Shown here: positions 1 through 9,584 of the stretch, piece after piece | Layout of the letters: every line of letters begins with the position of its first letter | Numbering within the stretch: position 1 is the first letter of the stretch | Origin: Mycobacterium sp. DL | GTDB lineage: Bacteria; Actinomycetota; Actinomycetes; Mycobacteriales; Mycobacteriaceae | Assembly (NCBI RefSeq): GCF_039729195.1 | Contig: NZ_CP155796.1 | Span: 1,178,001 to 1,242,000, forward strand | Direction: 5' to 3' | DNA: 64,000 bases | The notes under the pieces: generated by a model | Database searches by the model: none | Told to the model about the DNA's origin: nothing | The model's input: the letters and a program-made list of their open reading frames with translations, nothing else | Position numbers and translations under genes: made by a program

Positions 1-2
1 TG

Positions 3-347
3 ACCGCGATGGCGTGGCTGTCGCTCGGGCCGGACATCGCGCAGGTGCCCAACGCCGGACATCCTGTCGCGGGCAGTCAGGAGGTGCTCTCGCTGCGCGA
101 GAGAATCGCCGAACAGTACTCGGCACCGTTCGACGCGATCTTCGACGGGCCGCAGGCCGCTGCCGAGTTGCGCCCTGTCGACAGGCCGATGGCGTTTGCG
201 CTGCTGATCGGCCCACTGGCCTTCGGCCGGATCAGCACCCTGGCCGATTTCGACTACCGGGCGGTGGCGATCGCCGCGGTCGACGGCTTCCTGGCCAACT
301 TCGCCGCACCGCCCGATGCCGAAATCACCTCAGCGAGTAGCGAATAG
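3..347 (+). CDS. C-terminal part of a probable TetR/AcrR-family regulator (5' end outside window)
   Basis: The frame is open from the window edge to the TAG at 345-347, so the gene is cut at its 5' end. The visible ~114 residues are mostly helical, with no recognisable motif except a Phe/Leu-rich stretch (AFALLIGPLAFGRI) and a closing helix (AVAIAAVDGFLANF). This is the usual look of a TetR C-terminal ligand-binding domain; the DNA-binding domain would lie upstream. It converges on the P450 gene and their 3' ends overlap by 23 bp. If it is a TetR regulator, the palindrome at 1604-1625 between the P450 and the esterase is an obvious candidate target. The family assignment is inference. Confidence 0.5.
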   Translation, partial: TAMAWLSLGPDIAQVPNAGHPVAGSQEVLSLRERIAEQYSAPFDAIFDGPQAAAELRPVDRPMAFALLIGPLAFGRISTLADFDYRAVAIAAVDGFLANFAAPPDAEITSASSE

Positions 348-1578
348 GGAGATGCTTGAGGCCGCCGACGAACGTGGTGGCCGCCAGCTCGGGCTCGCCC
401 GCCAGCTCGATCGAGTCCAGTCGGGGCAGCAACTCGGTGAACAGGCTGTTCATCTCCATCCTCGCCAGCGCCGCGCCGAGGCAGAAGTGCACGCCGTACC
501 CGAACGACAGATGCTTGTTCGGGTCGCGGCCCACATCGAAGCGGAACGGGTCGGCGAAGACGTCTTCGTCCCGGTTGGCCGAGACGTACGCCAGGTACAC
601 CGACTCGCCCTCGGCGATGGGCACCCCGCGGATCTCGGTGTCGGCGGTCGCGGTACGCATGAACTCCTTCACCGGCGTCGTCCACCGGATCATCTCCTCG
701 ACCGCGGTGCCCATCAGGCTCGGATCGTCCTGCAGGCGGGCGAGCTGATCCGGATTGTCGATGAGGGCGCGCAGTCCACCCGAGATCGCGTCCTTGGTGG
801 TGTCGTGGCCCGCGCTGGCGACGATCACGTAGTAGGAGACGGTGTCCATGTCCGACATCAGCTCGCCGTTGATGGTGCCGTTGGCGATCGCCGAGGCCAG
901 ATCGTCGGTGGGGTGCTCACGGCGGGAGGCGGTCAGTGCCGAGAAGTAGGCGAAGAAATCCATCAGCACGGCCAACAGGTCTTCGGTGGTGCCCTCGCCG
1001 CGCTTGTGCTCGGTGTCGTCGCCGCCGAACATCTCCTGGGTGAGCTTGAGCATCCGGGGGAAGTCGTCCTCGGGGAGTCCGAGGAGCGAAAGAATCACGT
1101 AGAGCGGGTAATTGACCGCGATGTCGGTGACGAAGTCACATTCGGGACCGATGTCGCGCATCCGGTCGACGTACCGCTTGGCCAGTTCGTCGACGCGCAC
1201 CTTGAGGTCGCGCATCGCCTTGGGCCGGAACCAGTCGGCGCCGATCTTGCGCACGTCGCGGTGGTGCGGGTCGTCCATGTGGATGAGCGTCCGCAGACCG
1301 ATGCCGGCATCCTGCTGCTGCTTCATCACGTCATCGGCGTCGGCCGGGGCGAGCAGCGGGCGCGGGCCGCTGACGAAGAGTTCGTTGTCACGCTCGATCG
1401 CCATGATGTCGGCGTGTCTGGTGATCGCCCAGAACGGCCGGTACGGCGGATTGTCCACCCACGCGACGGGTTCGTTGGCCCGCAGATGGGCCAGCGCCGC
1501 GTGCAGTCGGTCGTCGTCGGCATAGGCCTCCGGATCGGCCAGAACCTTCGCGGCATCGTCCGTCGTGGGTGTGCTCAT
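325..1578 (-). CDS. Cytochrome P450
   Basis: A 417-residue class-I bacterial P450, a soluble haem monooxygenase that would take electrons from a ferredoxin and its reductase. All hallmarks are intact: the I-helix oxygen-activation motif AGHDTT at 256-261, the K-helix ExxR (E295-R298), and the haem loop FGYGVHFCLG at 359-368 with the proximal Cys366. Length is normal for the family. The ATG at 1576-1578 follows GAGGAGACC. The gene is divergent from the carboxylesterase, with an 89-bp shared promoter region that carries a palindrome. The acidic, Asp-rich I-helix context (AGHDTTKDAISGG) resembles mycobacterial P450s of lipid or steroid metabolism, but the substrate cannot be read from sequence. 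Confidence 0.93.
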   Translation of the reverse strand: MSTPTTDDAAKVLADPEAYADDDRLHAALAHLRANEPVAWVDNPPYRPFWAITRHADIMAIERDNELFVSGPRPLLAPADADDVMKQQQDAGIGLRTLIHMDDPHHRDVRKIGADWFRPKAMRDLKVRVDELAKRYVDRMRDIGPECDFVTDIAVNYPLYVILSLLGLPEDDFPRMLKLTQEMFGGDDTEHKRGEGTTEDLLAVLMDFFAYFSALTASRREHPTDDLASAIANGTINGELMSDMDTVSYYVIVASAGHDTTKDAISGGLRALIDNPDQLARLQDDPSLMGTAVEEMIRWTTPVKEFMRTATADTEIRGVPIAEGESVYLAYVSANRDEDVFADPFRFDVGRDPNKHLSFGYGVHFCLGAALARMEMNSLFTELLPRLDSIELAGEPELAATTFVGGLKHLPIRYSLR

Positions 1579-1603
1579 GCGGTCTCCTCGTCGGGGCTGT
1601 CAG

Positions 1604-1625
1604 CGACTTGACGGGTGTCAACTCG
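1604..1625. promoter_or_regulatory. Palindromic operator candidate in the P450/esterase divergent promoter
   Basis: Arms CGACTTGAC (1604-1612) and GTCAACTCG (1617-1625) are separated by GGGT and match at 8 of 9 positions. The right arm supplies a perfect TTGACA -35 on the minus strand. On the plus strand TTGACG (1608-1613), a 17-bp spacer and CTATGT (1631-1636) form a plausible esterase promoter. The symmetry and size fit a TetR-family dimer site. No binding partner is proven. Confidence 0.5.
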
Positions 1626-1667
1626 ACAGTCTATGTGACGGGCGCCACGTGACGGAAGGGAGGCCGG

Positions 1668-3296
1668 GTGAGATCACCATTAGGCTCGGACCCTGTGGCG
1701 CCCACTTCGGTACTCGGTCGCATCGGGTGCCTGTTGGTAGCCGTGGCGATGATCGCCGGGTGTACACAGGGGGTGCAGGATCCGCCGGCCGTGCACTCCG
1801 ATCCGGCACTGGTGCAGACCGTGGCGGGGACGGTGCGCGGCGTGGTCGCCGAAGACCACCGGCTGTTCGCCGGAATCCCTTATGCGGCACCGCCTGTCGG
1901 GCCGTTGCGTTGGCAGCCGCCGGAGCCGGCGCCGGCATGGGATGGGGTGCGTGATGCGACCAGGTTCGGTCCACGGTGCCCGCAGCCTCTCGAGGGTGAC
2001 ATCGAGTTGGGCCGCCAGACCGACGAGGACTGCCTCAATCTGCACGTCTGGACCCCGGCCTCGGATTCCGGCTCGGCGGCGCTGCGTCCGGTGATGGTGT
2101 GGATCCACGGCGGCGCGTTCGTCACCGGAACCGCCGCGGCCTACGACGCGCGCCGTCTGGTCGCCCGCGGCGACATCGTCGTCGTGACGATCAACTACCG
2201 ATTGGGCGCGCTGGGGTTTCTGGCGCACCCCGCCCTCGGGCCCGCGGGCGAGGTGGGCAACTACGGTCTGGCCGATCAGCAGGCCGCGCTGCGGTGGGTG
2301 CGCGACAACATCGAAGCATTCGGCGGCGACCCCGGCAGGGTCACCGTCGCTGGGGAGTCCGCGGGCGGCATGTCGGTGTGCGACCACCTCGTCGCCCCGG
2401 ACTCGCAGGGGTTGTTCGGCGCGGCCCTCATCCAGAGCGGTCCGTGCCAGGCTCAGCTGGCGCTGCCGGCCGCAGAACGCATCAGCATCGACTACGCGCG
2501 CAACGCCGGGTGCGGCGATCCGGCGGTCGCCGCCGAGTGTCTGCGGTCGCTGCCCGTCAACGAGCTACGAGAACCGGTGCGGTACTACAGGATCGGAGAC
2601 GACGCGCTCAGCGGTCCGGTCACCGGCACGACGATCCTGCCGCAGGATCCGATGGTGGCTTTCGCCGACGGCGGCGCGGCCCGGGTGCCGGTCGCGATCG
2701 GCAGCAACCGAGACGAGTTCACGCTGTTCATGGCACTCGAGTACCTACGGGGGATCGAACTGCTGCCCGAGGACTATCCGCGGGCGCTGGCAGACGCGTT
2801 CGGTGCCGATGCGGCTGCGGTCGCCGACCGCTACCCGCTGAACCGATACGACGACAGCGCGCCGCTGGCCTACTCGGCCGCTGTCACCGACGCCGACTTC
2901 GCGTGTGTGGACGAGCGCATCGGTGACGACCTCGCACGGCACTCGCCGGTGTACGCCTACGAGTTCAACGACCGGCGGGCGCCCGCCCCGGAGCCGTTTC
3001 GCACCCTGCCCTTCCCCGTCGGCGCAAGTCACTCGTTGGAACTGCGGTATCTGTTCGACATCGGTGGTGCGCCGGACCTGGACCCCGCCCAGCAGGCGCT
3101 GTCCGACCAGATGATCGATTACTGGAGCGCGTTCGTCAGCACCGGCACACCGAACGGCGACGGCCTGCCCGACTGGCCCGAGGTCGGAGACGATCCGGCG
3201 GCCGGGCAGCGGTTGTCGCTCGAACCCGACGCCACCAGGGTGGTCGACGACTTCGAGCAGGTGCACCAGTGCGCGTTCTGGGAGAACCTCAGGTAG
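1668..3296 (+). CDS. Type-B carboxylesterase/lipase, predicted lipoprotein
   Basis: A 542-residue alpha/beta hydrolase of the carboxylesterase type-B family, hydrolysing carboxylic ester bonds. An N-terminal hydrophobic segment ends in a lipobox-like IAGC with Cys32, so the protein is probably exported and lipid-anchored to the membrane. The oxyanion loop HGGAF is at 147-151 and the nucleophile elbow GESAGG at 229-234 (Ser231). The acidic residue is probably in GSNRDEF, and the His in GASHSLELRYLF. The GTG start at 1668 follows GGAAGGGAGG; an upstream start would lose this site. It is divergent from the P450. The substrate is unknown. Confidence 0.9.
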   Translation: MRSPLGSDPVAPTSVLGRIGCLLVAVAMIAGCTQGVQDPPAVHSDPALVQTVAGTVRGVVAEDHRLFAGIPYAAPPVGPLRWQPPEPAPAWDGVRDATRFGPRCPQPLEGDIELGRQTDEDCLNLHVWTPASDSGSAALRPVMVWIHGGAFVTGTAAAYDARRLVARGDIVVVTINYRLGALGFLAHPALGPAGEVGNYGLADQQAALRWVRDNIEAFGGDPGRVTVAGESAGGMSVCDHLVAPDSQGLFGAALIQSGPCQAQLALPAAERISIDYARNAGCGDPAVAAECLRSLPVNELREPVRYYRIGDDALSGPVTGTTILPQDPMVAFADGGAARVPVAIGSNRDEFTLFMALEYLRGIELLPEDYPRALADAFGADAAAVADRYPLNRYDDSAPLAYSAAVTDADFACVDERIGDDLARHSPVYAYEFNDRRAPAPEPFRTLPFPVGASHSLELRYLFDIGGAPDLDPAQQALSDQMIDYWSAFVSTGTPNGDGLPDWPEVGDDPAAGQRLSLEPDATRVVDDFEQVHQCAFWENLR

Positions 3297-3762
3297 GAGT
3301 GACCCACGTCGTGATGTCGGCGTGCACGACCTCGACGCCGCTGCGGTCGGTGACGCTCACCGGGACGACGAGTTCGACGCCCTCGGTGAGCGCGTCGAAA
3401 ACGGGCACATCGATGCGCGCGGTGGCGCGCAGCGACGTCGTCGCCTTCTGCAGGTACTGCACGTTCATCGCCTTGGGGATCCAGCGGTGCGTCGTCGGCA
3501 CCGTCGCCTCCATCAGCATCCCCATCGCCATCTCGGCGGCGTTGCACGACGCGATCGCGTGCACGGTCGAAAGGTGGTTGTGCACGAAGAACCACTTCGG
3601 CACGTCGACCTCCGCCAGACCGGGTTCCATCCGCTTGACGTGGGGCAGCACCGAGGCGAAGTAAGGAACCCGCGCCATCGCGGCGACCGAGAACAGCCGG
3701 CTGCCCGTTGGTAGTCTCTCCAATCGCTGCCACATGCGGTACGTGGTGGTCGAGGCGGTCAT
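3289..3762 (-). CDS. DUF4442-type hotdog-fold thioesterase-like protein
   Basis: 157 residues from the ATG at 3760-3762. The protein has the DUF4442/PaaI-like hotdog pattern: a basic N-terminal helix, then HNHLSTVHAIASCNAAEMAMGMLME, where the helix usually carries the active-site acid/Asn region, followed by beta strands. Proteins of this type are thought to act on acyl-CoA thioesters; the substrate is unknown. The frame stays open upstream to 3999 but that part lacks family similarity, and the 26-bp inverted repeat lies immediately before the chosen start, so the downstream ATG is preferred. The last 8 bp overlap the end of the convergent esterase gene. Confidence 0.75.
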   Translation of the reverse strand: MTASTTTYRMWQRLERLPTGSRLFSVAAMARVPYFASVLPHVKRMEPGLAEVDVPKWFFVHNHLSTVHAIASCNAAEMAMGMLMEATVPTTHRWIPKAMNVQYLQKATTSLRATARIDVPVFDALTEGVELVVPVSVTDRSGVEVVHADITTWVTPT

Positions 3763-3766
3763 CCGG

Positions 3767-3792
3767 CCTACCTTACTTGTCGGTAAGATAGG
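3767..3792. promoter_or_regulatory. 26-bp inverted repeat upstream of the thioesterase gene
   Basis: The arms CCTACCTTAC (3767-3776) and GTAAGATAGG (3783-3792) flank TTGTCG and match at 9 of 10 positions. The site begins 5 bp upstream of the thioesterase ATG and lies about 50 bp before the S10 operon promoter. It is a likely dimeric repressor operator of TetR type. Confidence 0.5.
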
Positions 3793-3817
3793 ACCTCGAC
3801 CGGTCACCTCCGAAGAT

Positions 3818-3862
3818 TTGGAGGAGGCTCGGTCCGTCAGGCATACTGTTCGGGTTGCCTTG
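3818..3862 (+). promoter_or_regulatory. S10 operon promoter (PS10) and conserved initial transcribed sequence
   Basis: The proposed -35 is TTGGAG (3818-3823) and the -10 is CATACT (3842-3847), with an 18-bp spacer. Four bases later comes GGGTTGCCTTG (3852-3862). The spc operon promoter has the same -35, a 17-bp spacer, TAGTAT, and the same GGGTTGCCTTG at the equivalent distance, which supports both calls. The rest of 3763-4067 (305 bases) holds no gene: it consists of the operator above, this promoter and a leader of about 210 nt. Confidence 0.6.
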
Positions 3863-4027
3863 AGCCGGGTTCGCCTGGCCGGGCATGCGACCAGCGCCTT
3901 CACGGGCGCATCCGGTCCCAACCTCGATCGTGACGGATTTCCGCCTCTTTCGAGTCTGCGCGAGGGCGACACACCCGACCGCGGGGGCCGGTGGACCACA
4001 GACAGGTAAACAGCGGCGGCACAGCCA

Positions 4028-4043
4028 GGCCCGAGTTCGGGCC
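4028..4043 (+). other. Hairpin in the S10 leader
   Basis: GGCCCGA (4028-4034) pairs perfectly with TCGGGCC (4037-4043) around GT. It lies 24 nt upstream of the rpsJ GTG and just before the ribosome-binding site GTAGGAG. There is no U-tract, so it is not a terminator. It could shape the leader or take part in autoregulation, but this is not shown. Confidence 0.4.
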
Positions 4044-4067
4044 CGTTAGTAGTGAGGTAGGAGAAGC

Positions 4068-4373
4068 GTGGCGGGACAAAAGATCCGCATCAGGCTCAAG
4101 GCCTACGACCATGAGGCCATTGACGCCTCGGCGCGCAAGATCGTCGAGACGGTCACCCGGACGGGCGCCAGCGTGGTCGGCCCTGTACCGCTGCCGACCG
4201 AGAAGAACGTGTACTGCGTCATTCGGTCCCCGCACAAGTACAAGGACTCGCGGGAGCACTTCGAGATGCGTACGCACAAGCGGCTGATCGACATTCTCGA
4301 CCCGACCCCGAAGACCGTTGACGCTCTGATGCGCATCGATCTGCCGGCCAGCGTCGACGTCAACATCCAGTAG
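4068..4373 (+). CDS. rpsJ: 30S ribosomal protein S10
   Basis: 101 residues, the family's full length, opening with [17 protein letters not shown], diagnostic for S10. S10 sits in the 30S head and also acts as NusE in transcription antitermination. The start is a GTG at 4068, preceded by GTAGGAG. First gene of an eleven-gene S10 operon and the only one with a long leader. Confidence 0.98.
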
Positions 4374-4386
4374 GAGATTCCAGAAC

Positions 4387-5040
4387 ATGGCACGCAAAGG
4401 CATTCTGGGCACCAAGCTGGGAATGACGCAGGTGTTCGACGAGAACAACAAGGTCGTCCCAGTAACGGTCGTCAAGGCCGGTCCCAACGTGGTGACCCGT
4501 ATCCGCACCCCCGAGCGCGACGGCTACAGCGCCGTGCAACTCGCCTACGGCGAGATCAGCCCGCGCAAGGTGAACAAGCCGGTCACCGGTCAGTACGCGG
4601 CCGCCGGGGTCAACCCGCGCCGTCATCTCGCCGAGTTCCGGCTCGAAGACGAGGCATCGGCCGCGGAGTACGAGGTCGGCCAGGAGCTGACCGCTGAGAT
4701 CTTCGCCGACGGGAACTACGTCGACGTGACCGGCACCTCCAAGGGCAAGGGTTTCGCGGGAACCATGAAGCGTCACGGCTTCAAGGGCCAGGGCGCCAGC
4801 CACGGTGCGCAGGCAGTGCACCGTCGGCCCGGCTCGATCGGTGGCTGCGCCACCCCGGGTCGCGTCTTCAAGGGCACCCGCATGTCCGGCCGGATGGGTA
4901 GCGATCGGATCACGACGCAGAACCTGAAGGTGCACAAGGTCGACGCCGAGAACGGCGTGCTGTTGATCAAGGGCGCCATCCCCGGTCGCAACGGTGGACT
5001 GGTAGTTGTCCGCAGCGCAATCAAGCGAGGCGAGAAGTAA
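4387..5040 (+). CDS. rplC: 50S ribosomal protein L3
   Basis: 217 residues, beginning [19 protein letters not shown] and containing the conserved loop with GASHGA and the Gln methylation region. L3 is an early-assembly protein whose extension reaches the peptidyl-transferase centre. It follows rpsJ by 13 bp, and its TAA stop overlaps the rplD ATG by 1 base, which indicates translational coupling. Confidence 0.98.
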   Translation: MARKGILGTKLGMTQVFDENNKVVPVTVVKAGPNVVTRIRTPERDGYSAVQLAYGEISPRKVNKPVTGQYAAAGVNPRRHLAEFRLEDEASAAEYEVGQELTAEIFADGNYVDVTGTSKGKGFAGTMKRHGFKGQGASHGAQAVHRRPGSIGGCATPGRVFKGTRMSGRMGSDRITTQNLKVHKVDAENGVLLIKGAIPGRNGGLVVVRSAIKRGEK

Positions 5041-5702
5041 TGACTGTGAAGATTGATGTGAGGACGCCGGCAGGCAAGAAGGACGGCAGCGTCGAGTTGC
5101 CCGCCGAGCTGTTCGACGTGGAGCCCAACATCGCGCTGATGCACCAGGTGGTCGTCGCGCAGTTGGCCGCCAAGCGTCAGGGCACGCACTCGACCAAGAC
5201 CCGTGGTGAGGTCTCCGGCGGTGGCAAGAAGCCGTACCGGCAGAAGGGCACCGGCCGCGCCCGTCAGGGTTCGACCCGCGCGCCGCAGTTCGCCGGTGGT
5301 GGCGTGGTGCACGGCCCGCAGCCGCGTGACTACAGCCAGCGCACCCCGAAGAAGATGATCGCCGCAGCACTGCGTGGCGCGTTGTCCGACCGGGCGCGTA
5401 ACGAACGCATCCACGCGATCACCGAGCTGGTGGCCGGTCAAACGCCGTCGACCAAGAGCGCGAAGTCGTTCCTGGCGACACTGACCGAGAGCAAGAAGGT
5501 GCTCGTCGTGATCGGGCGCGCTGATGAGGTGGGCGCCAAGAGCGTTCGCAATCTGCCTGGCGTGCATGTGATCTCGCCGGATCAGCTGAACACCTACGAC
5601 GTGCTCGACGCCGACGACGTGATCTTCAGCGTGGAGGCACTGAACGCCTACATCGAGGCCAACTCAGCCAATACCAAGCAGGATCAGGAGGTTTCGGCCT
5701 GA
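5040..5702 (+). CDS. rplD: 50S ribosomal protein L4
   Basis: 220 residues with the conserved central loop ([22 protein letters not shown]), which lines the peptide exit tunnel and is a site of macrolide resistance changes. In enterobacteria L4 represses its own S10 operon through the leader; whether that occurs here is unknown. It overlaps rplC by 1 base and rplW by 1 base (TGATG). Confidence 0.98.
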   Translation: MTVKIDVRTPAGKKDGSVELPAELFDVEPNIALMHQVVVAQLAAKRQGTHSTKTRGEVSGGGKKPYRQKGTGRARQGSTRAPQFAGGGVVHGPQPRDYSQRTPKKMIAAALRGALSDRARNERIHAITELVAGQTPSTKSAKSFLATLTESKKVLVVIGRADEVGAKSVRNLPGVHVISPDQLNTYDVLDADDVIFSVEALNAYIEANSANTKQDQEVSA

Positions 5703-6004
5703 TGGCTACCGTGACCGACCCCCGCGACATCATCTTGGCCCCGGTCATCTCCGAGAAGTCGTACGGACTGATCGAGGACAACGTCTACACGTTCGTCGTT
5801 CACCCCGACTCGAACAAGACCCAGATCAAGATCGCGATCGAGAAGATCTTCAAGGTGAAGGTCGACTCGGTGAACACCATGAACCGCCAGGGCAAGCGCA
5901 AGCGCACTCGGGCCGGGTACGGCACGCGCAAGAGCACCAAGCGCGCGATCGTCACCCTGGCTGCGGGCAGCAAGCCGATCGACCTGTTCGGAGCGCCGGC
6001 CTAG
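5702..6004 (+). CDS. rplW: 50S ribosomal protein L23
   Basis: 100 residues with the L23 signature ([19 protein letters not shown], then [19 protein letters not shown]). It sits at the exit of the peptide tunnel and is the docking point for trigger factor and SRP. The ATG overlaps the rplD stop. Confidence 0.98.
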   Translation: MATVTDPRDIILAPVISEKSYGLIEDNVYTFVVHPDSNKTQIKIAIEKIFKVKVDSVNTMNRQGKRKRTRAGYGTRKSTKRAIVTLAAGSKPIDLFGAPA

Positions 6005-6036
6005 CGCCCGGCAGGACGTAAGAGGACTCAACAGAC

Positions 6037-6876
6037 ATGGCAATTCGCAAGTACAAGCCGACGACCCCGGGCCGCCGTGGCTCCAGCGTCTCCGACTTCG
6101 CCGAGATCACTCGTGATCATCCGGAGAAGTCGTTGGTGCGGCCGCTGCACGGCAAGGGTGGACGTAACGCGCACGGCCGGATCACGACGCGGCACAAGGG
6201 CGGCGGGCACAAGCGCGCTTACCGGGTGATCGACTTCCGTCGCCACGACAAGGACGGCGTCAACGCCAAGGTCGCGCACATCGAGTACGACCCGAACCGC
6301 ACGGCGAACATCGCGCTGCTGCACTTCCTGGACGGCGAGAAGCGGTACATCATCGCGCCGCACGGTCTCAAGCAGGGCGACATCGTGGAGTCGGGCGCCA
6401 ACGCCGACATCAAGCCGGGCAACAACCTGCCGCTGCGCAACATCCCCGCCGGCACCGTCATCCACGCCGTGGAGCTGCGGCCCGGCGGTGGCGCCAAGAT
6501 GGCGCGCTCCGCGGGAGCCAGCATTCAGCTGCTCGGCAAGGAGGGCACCTACGCGTCGTTGCGCATGCCGTCCGGTGAGATCCGCCGCGTCGACGTCCGC
6601 TGCCGCGGCACCGTCGGCGAGGTCGGCAACGCCGAGCAGGCGAACATCAACTGGGGCAAGGCCGGCCGGATGCGCTGGAAGGGCAAGCGTCCCACCGTCC
6701 GCGGTGTCGTGATGAACCCGGTCGACCACCCGCACGGCGGTGGCGAGGGCAAGACCTCCGGTGGTCGTCACCCGGTCAGCCCGTGGGGCAAGCCGGAAGG
6801 CCGTACCCGCAAGCCGAACAAGCAGAGCGACAAGCTCATCGTCCGACGCCGGCGCACCGGCAAGAACAAGCGCTAG
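6037..6876 (+). CDS. rplB: 50S ribosomal protein L2
   Basis: 279 residues. The conserved C-terminal region [18 protein letters not shown] carries the histidine region implicated in peptidyl-transferase function and subunit association. It lies 32 bp after rplW, with AAGAGG upstream of the ATG. Confidence 0.98.
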   Translation: MAIRKYKPTTPGRRGSSVSDFAEITRDHPEKSLVRPLHGKGGRNAHGRITTRHKGGGHKRAYRVIDFRRHDKDGVNAKVAHIEYDPNRTANIALLHFLDGEKRYIIAPHGLKQGDIVESGANADIKPGNNLPLRNIPAGTVIHAVELRPGGGAKMARSAGASIQLLGKEGTYASLRMPSGEIRRVDVRCRGTVGEVGNAEQANINWGKAGRMRWKGKRPTVRGVVMNPVDHPHGGGEGKTSGGRHPVSPWGKPEGRTRKPNKQSDKLIVRRRRTGKNKR

Positions 6877-6888
6877 GAGAACCCAGCG

Positions 6889-7166
6889 ATGCCACGCAGC
6901 CTGAAGAAGGGCCCGTTCGTCGACGACCATCTCCTCAAGAAGGTCGACGTCCAGAACGAGAAGAACACCAAGCAGGTCATCAAGACCTGGTCCCGTCGGT
7001 CGACCATCATCCCCGACTTCATCGGGCACACCTTCGCCGTCCACGACGGTCGCAAGCATGTCCCGGTGTTCGTCACCGAGGCGATGGTCGGGCACAAGCT
7101 GGGCGAGTTCGCTCCCACCCGCACCTTCAAGGGTCACATCAAGGATGACCGGAAGAGCAAGAGGCG

Positions 7167-7170
<4 letters not shown>
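6889..7170 (+). CDS. rpsS: 30S ribosomal protein S19
   Basis: 93 residues beginning [18 protein letters not shown], the S19 signature. It forms a complex with S13 in the 30S head near the A site. The last 4 bases overlap the start of rplV (ATGA). Confidence 0.98.
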
Positions 7171-8524
<1,354 letters not shown>

Positions 8525-8526
8525 TC

Positions 8527-8943
8527 ATGTTGATTCCCCGCAAGGTCAAGCACCGTAAGCAGCACCACCCGCGGCAGCGTGGCATCGCCAGCGGCGGGAC
8601 CTCGGTGAGCTTCGGTGACTACGGCATCCAGGCCCTGGGCCATGCCTACATCACCAACCGGCAGATCGAGTCCGCTCGTATCGCCATCAACCGGCACATC
8701 AAGCGCGGCGGCAAGGTGTGGATCAACATCTTCCCGGACCGCCCGCTGACCAAGAAGCCCGCCGAGACCCGCATGGGTTCGGGCAAGGGCTCACCGGAGT
8801 GGTGGGTCGCCAACGTCAAGCCCGGCCGTGTGCTGTTCGAGCTGAGCTACCCGGACGAGAAGATCGCCAGGGAAGCGCTGACCCGCGCGATCCACAAGCT
8901 GCCGATCAAGGCACGCATCGTCACCAGAGAGGAGCAGTTCTGA
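8527..8943 (+). CDS. rplP: 50S ribosomal protein L16
   Basis: 138 residues, full length, with the conserved [19 protein letters not shown] start and the [20 protein letters not shown] motif. L16 organises the A-site region of the peptidyl-transferase centre. Its stop overlaps the rpmC ATG by 1 base (TGATG). Confidence 0.98.
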   Translation: MLIPRKVKHRKQHHPRQRGIASGGTSVSFGDYGIQALGHAYITNRQIESARIAINRHIKRGGKVWINIFPDRPLTKKPAETRMGSGKGSPEWWVANVKPGRVLFELSYPDEKIAREALTRAIHKLPIKARIVTREEQF

Positions 8944-9176
8944 TGGCAGTCGGAACAACGACGGGCGAACTGCGCGAGCTCACCGACAACGAACTGACCG
9001 ACAAGCTGCGCGAGTCGAAGGAAGAGCTGTTCAACCTGCGCTTCCAGATGGCGACGGGCCAGCTCACCAACAACCGCCGGCTGCGTGTCGTGCGGCAGGA
9101 GATCGCACGGCTCTACACCGTGCTGCGCGAACGTGAATTGGGTCTGGCCGCCGGACCCGGAGGTGAGGATTCCTGA
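8943..9176 (+). CDS. rpmC: 50S ribosomal protein L29
   Basis: 77 residues forming the two-helix L29 hairpin ([40 protein letters not shown]). L29 contacts L23 at the tunnel exit. The chosen ATG overlaps the rplP stop, and the rpsQ ATG overlaps its own stop. Confidence 0.97.
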   Translation: MAVGTTTGELRELTDNELTDKLRESKEELFNLRFQMATGQLTNNRRLRVVRQEIARLYTVLRERELGLAAGPGGEDS

Positions 9177-9478
9177 TGGCTGAAGCAACAGAAAAGGGCC
9201 CGGCCACGACGCCGCGGACCGAGAAGCCACGCAACCGCCGCAAGACGGCGATCGGCTACGTGGTGAGCGACAAGATGCAGAAGACGATCGTGGTCGAGCT
9301 GGAAGATCGTAAGAGCCACCCGCTCTACGGCAAGATCATCCGGACCACCTCGAAGGTCAAGGCGCACGACGAGAACGGTGACGCCGGTGTCGGCGACCGT
9401 GTTTCGCTGATGGAGACGCGGCCGTTGTCCGCGACCAAGCGCTGGCGCCTCGTCGAGATCCTCGAGAAGGCGAAGTAG
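9176..9478 (+). CDS. rpsQ: 30S ribosomal protein S17
   Basis: 100 residues. A ~20-residue basic leader precedes the S17 OB-fold ([28 protein letters not shown]). It is a primary 16S-binding assembly protein and the last gene of the S10 operon here; the terminator follows 26 bp later. In many bacteria spc follows directly, whereas here the sulfatase cassette intervenes. Confidence 0.98.
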   Translation: MAEATEKGPATTPRTEKPRNRRKTAIGYVVSDKMQKTIVVELEDRKSHPLYGKIIRTTSKVKAHDENGDAGVGDRVSLMETRPLSATKRWRLVEILEKAK

Positions 9479-9504
9479 GCCAAGGCCCTTCGCCACATCA
9501 CAGG

Positions 9505-9540
9505 AATCCCCGCATGCCACATCGGCGGCGGGGATTTTTG
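9505..9540 (+). terminator. Rho-independent terminator of the S10 operon
   Basis: AATCCCCGC (9505-9513) pairs perfectly with GCGGGGATT (9528-9536). The T-run starts inside the descending arm and continues to 9539 (TTTTT). The stem is a strong 9 bp with a 14-nt loop. Confidence 0.85.
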
Positions 9541-9551
9541 TATGGTCCGCC

Positions 9552-9575
9552 CGTTACACCACGATCGGTGTAGCG
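9552..9575. promoter_or_regulatory. 24-bp inverted repeat upstream of atsA
   Basis: CGTTACACC (9552-9560) and GGTGTAGCG (9567-9575) flank ACGATC and match at 8 of 9 positions; the core TACACC/GGTGTA is perfect. It lies 9 bp before the atsA ATG and 12 bp after the S10 terminator, where the atsA promoter must be. It is a likely repressor site. Confidence 0.5.
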
Positions 9576-9584
9576 TCCGGAGCC

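Noticed and set aside
316..1611. Long open frame opposite the P450 gene
   Set aside because: The minus-strand P450 has every family motif; the plus-strand translation is low-complexity Arg/Val/His-rich and typical of an antisense frame in high-GC DNA.
3763..3999. 79-residue N-terminal extension of the thioesterase
   Set aside because: Arg/Ser/Pro-rich without hotdog similarity, and it would place the operator and S10 promoter inside a gene.
4028..4043. Hairpin before rpsJ as a terminator
   Set aside because: No U-tract, no upstream gene on that strand, and it sits inside the operon leader.
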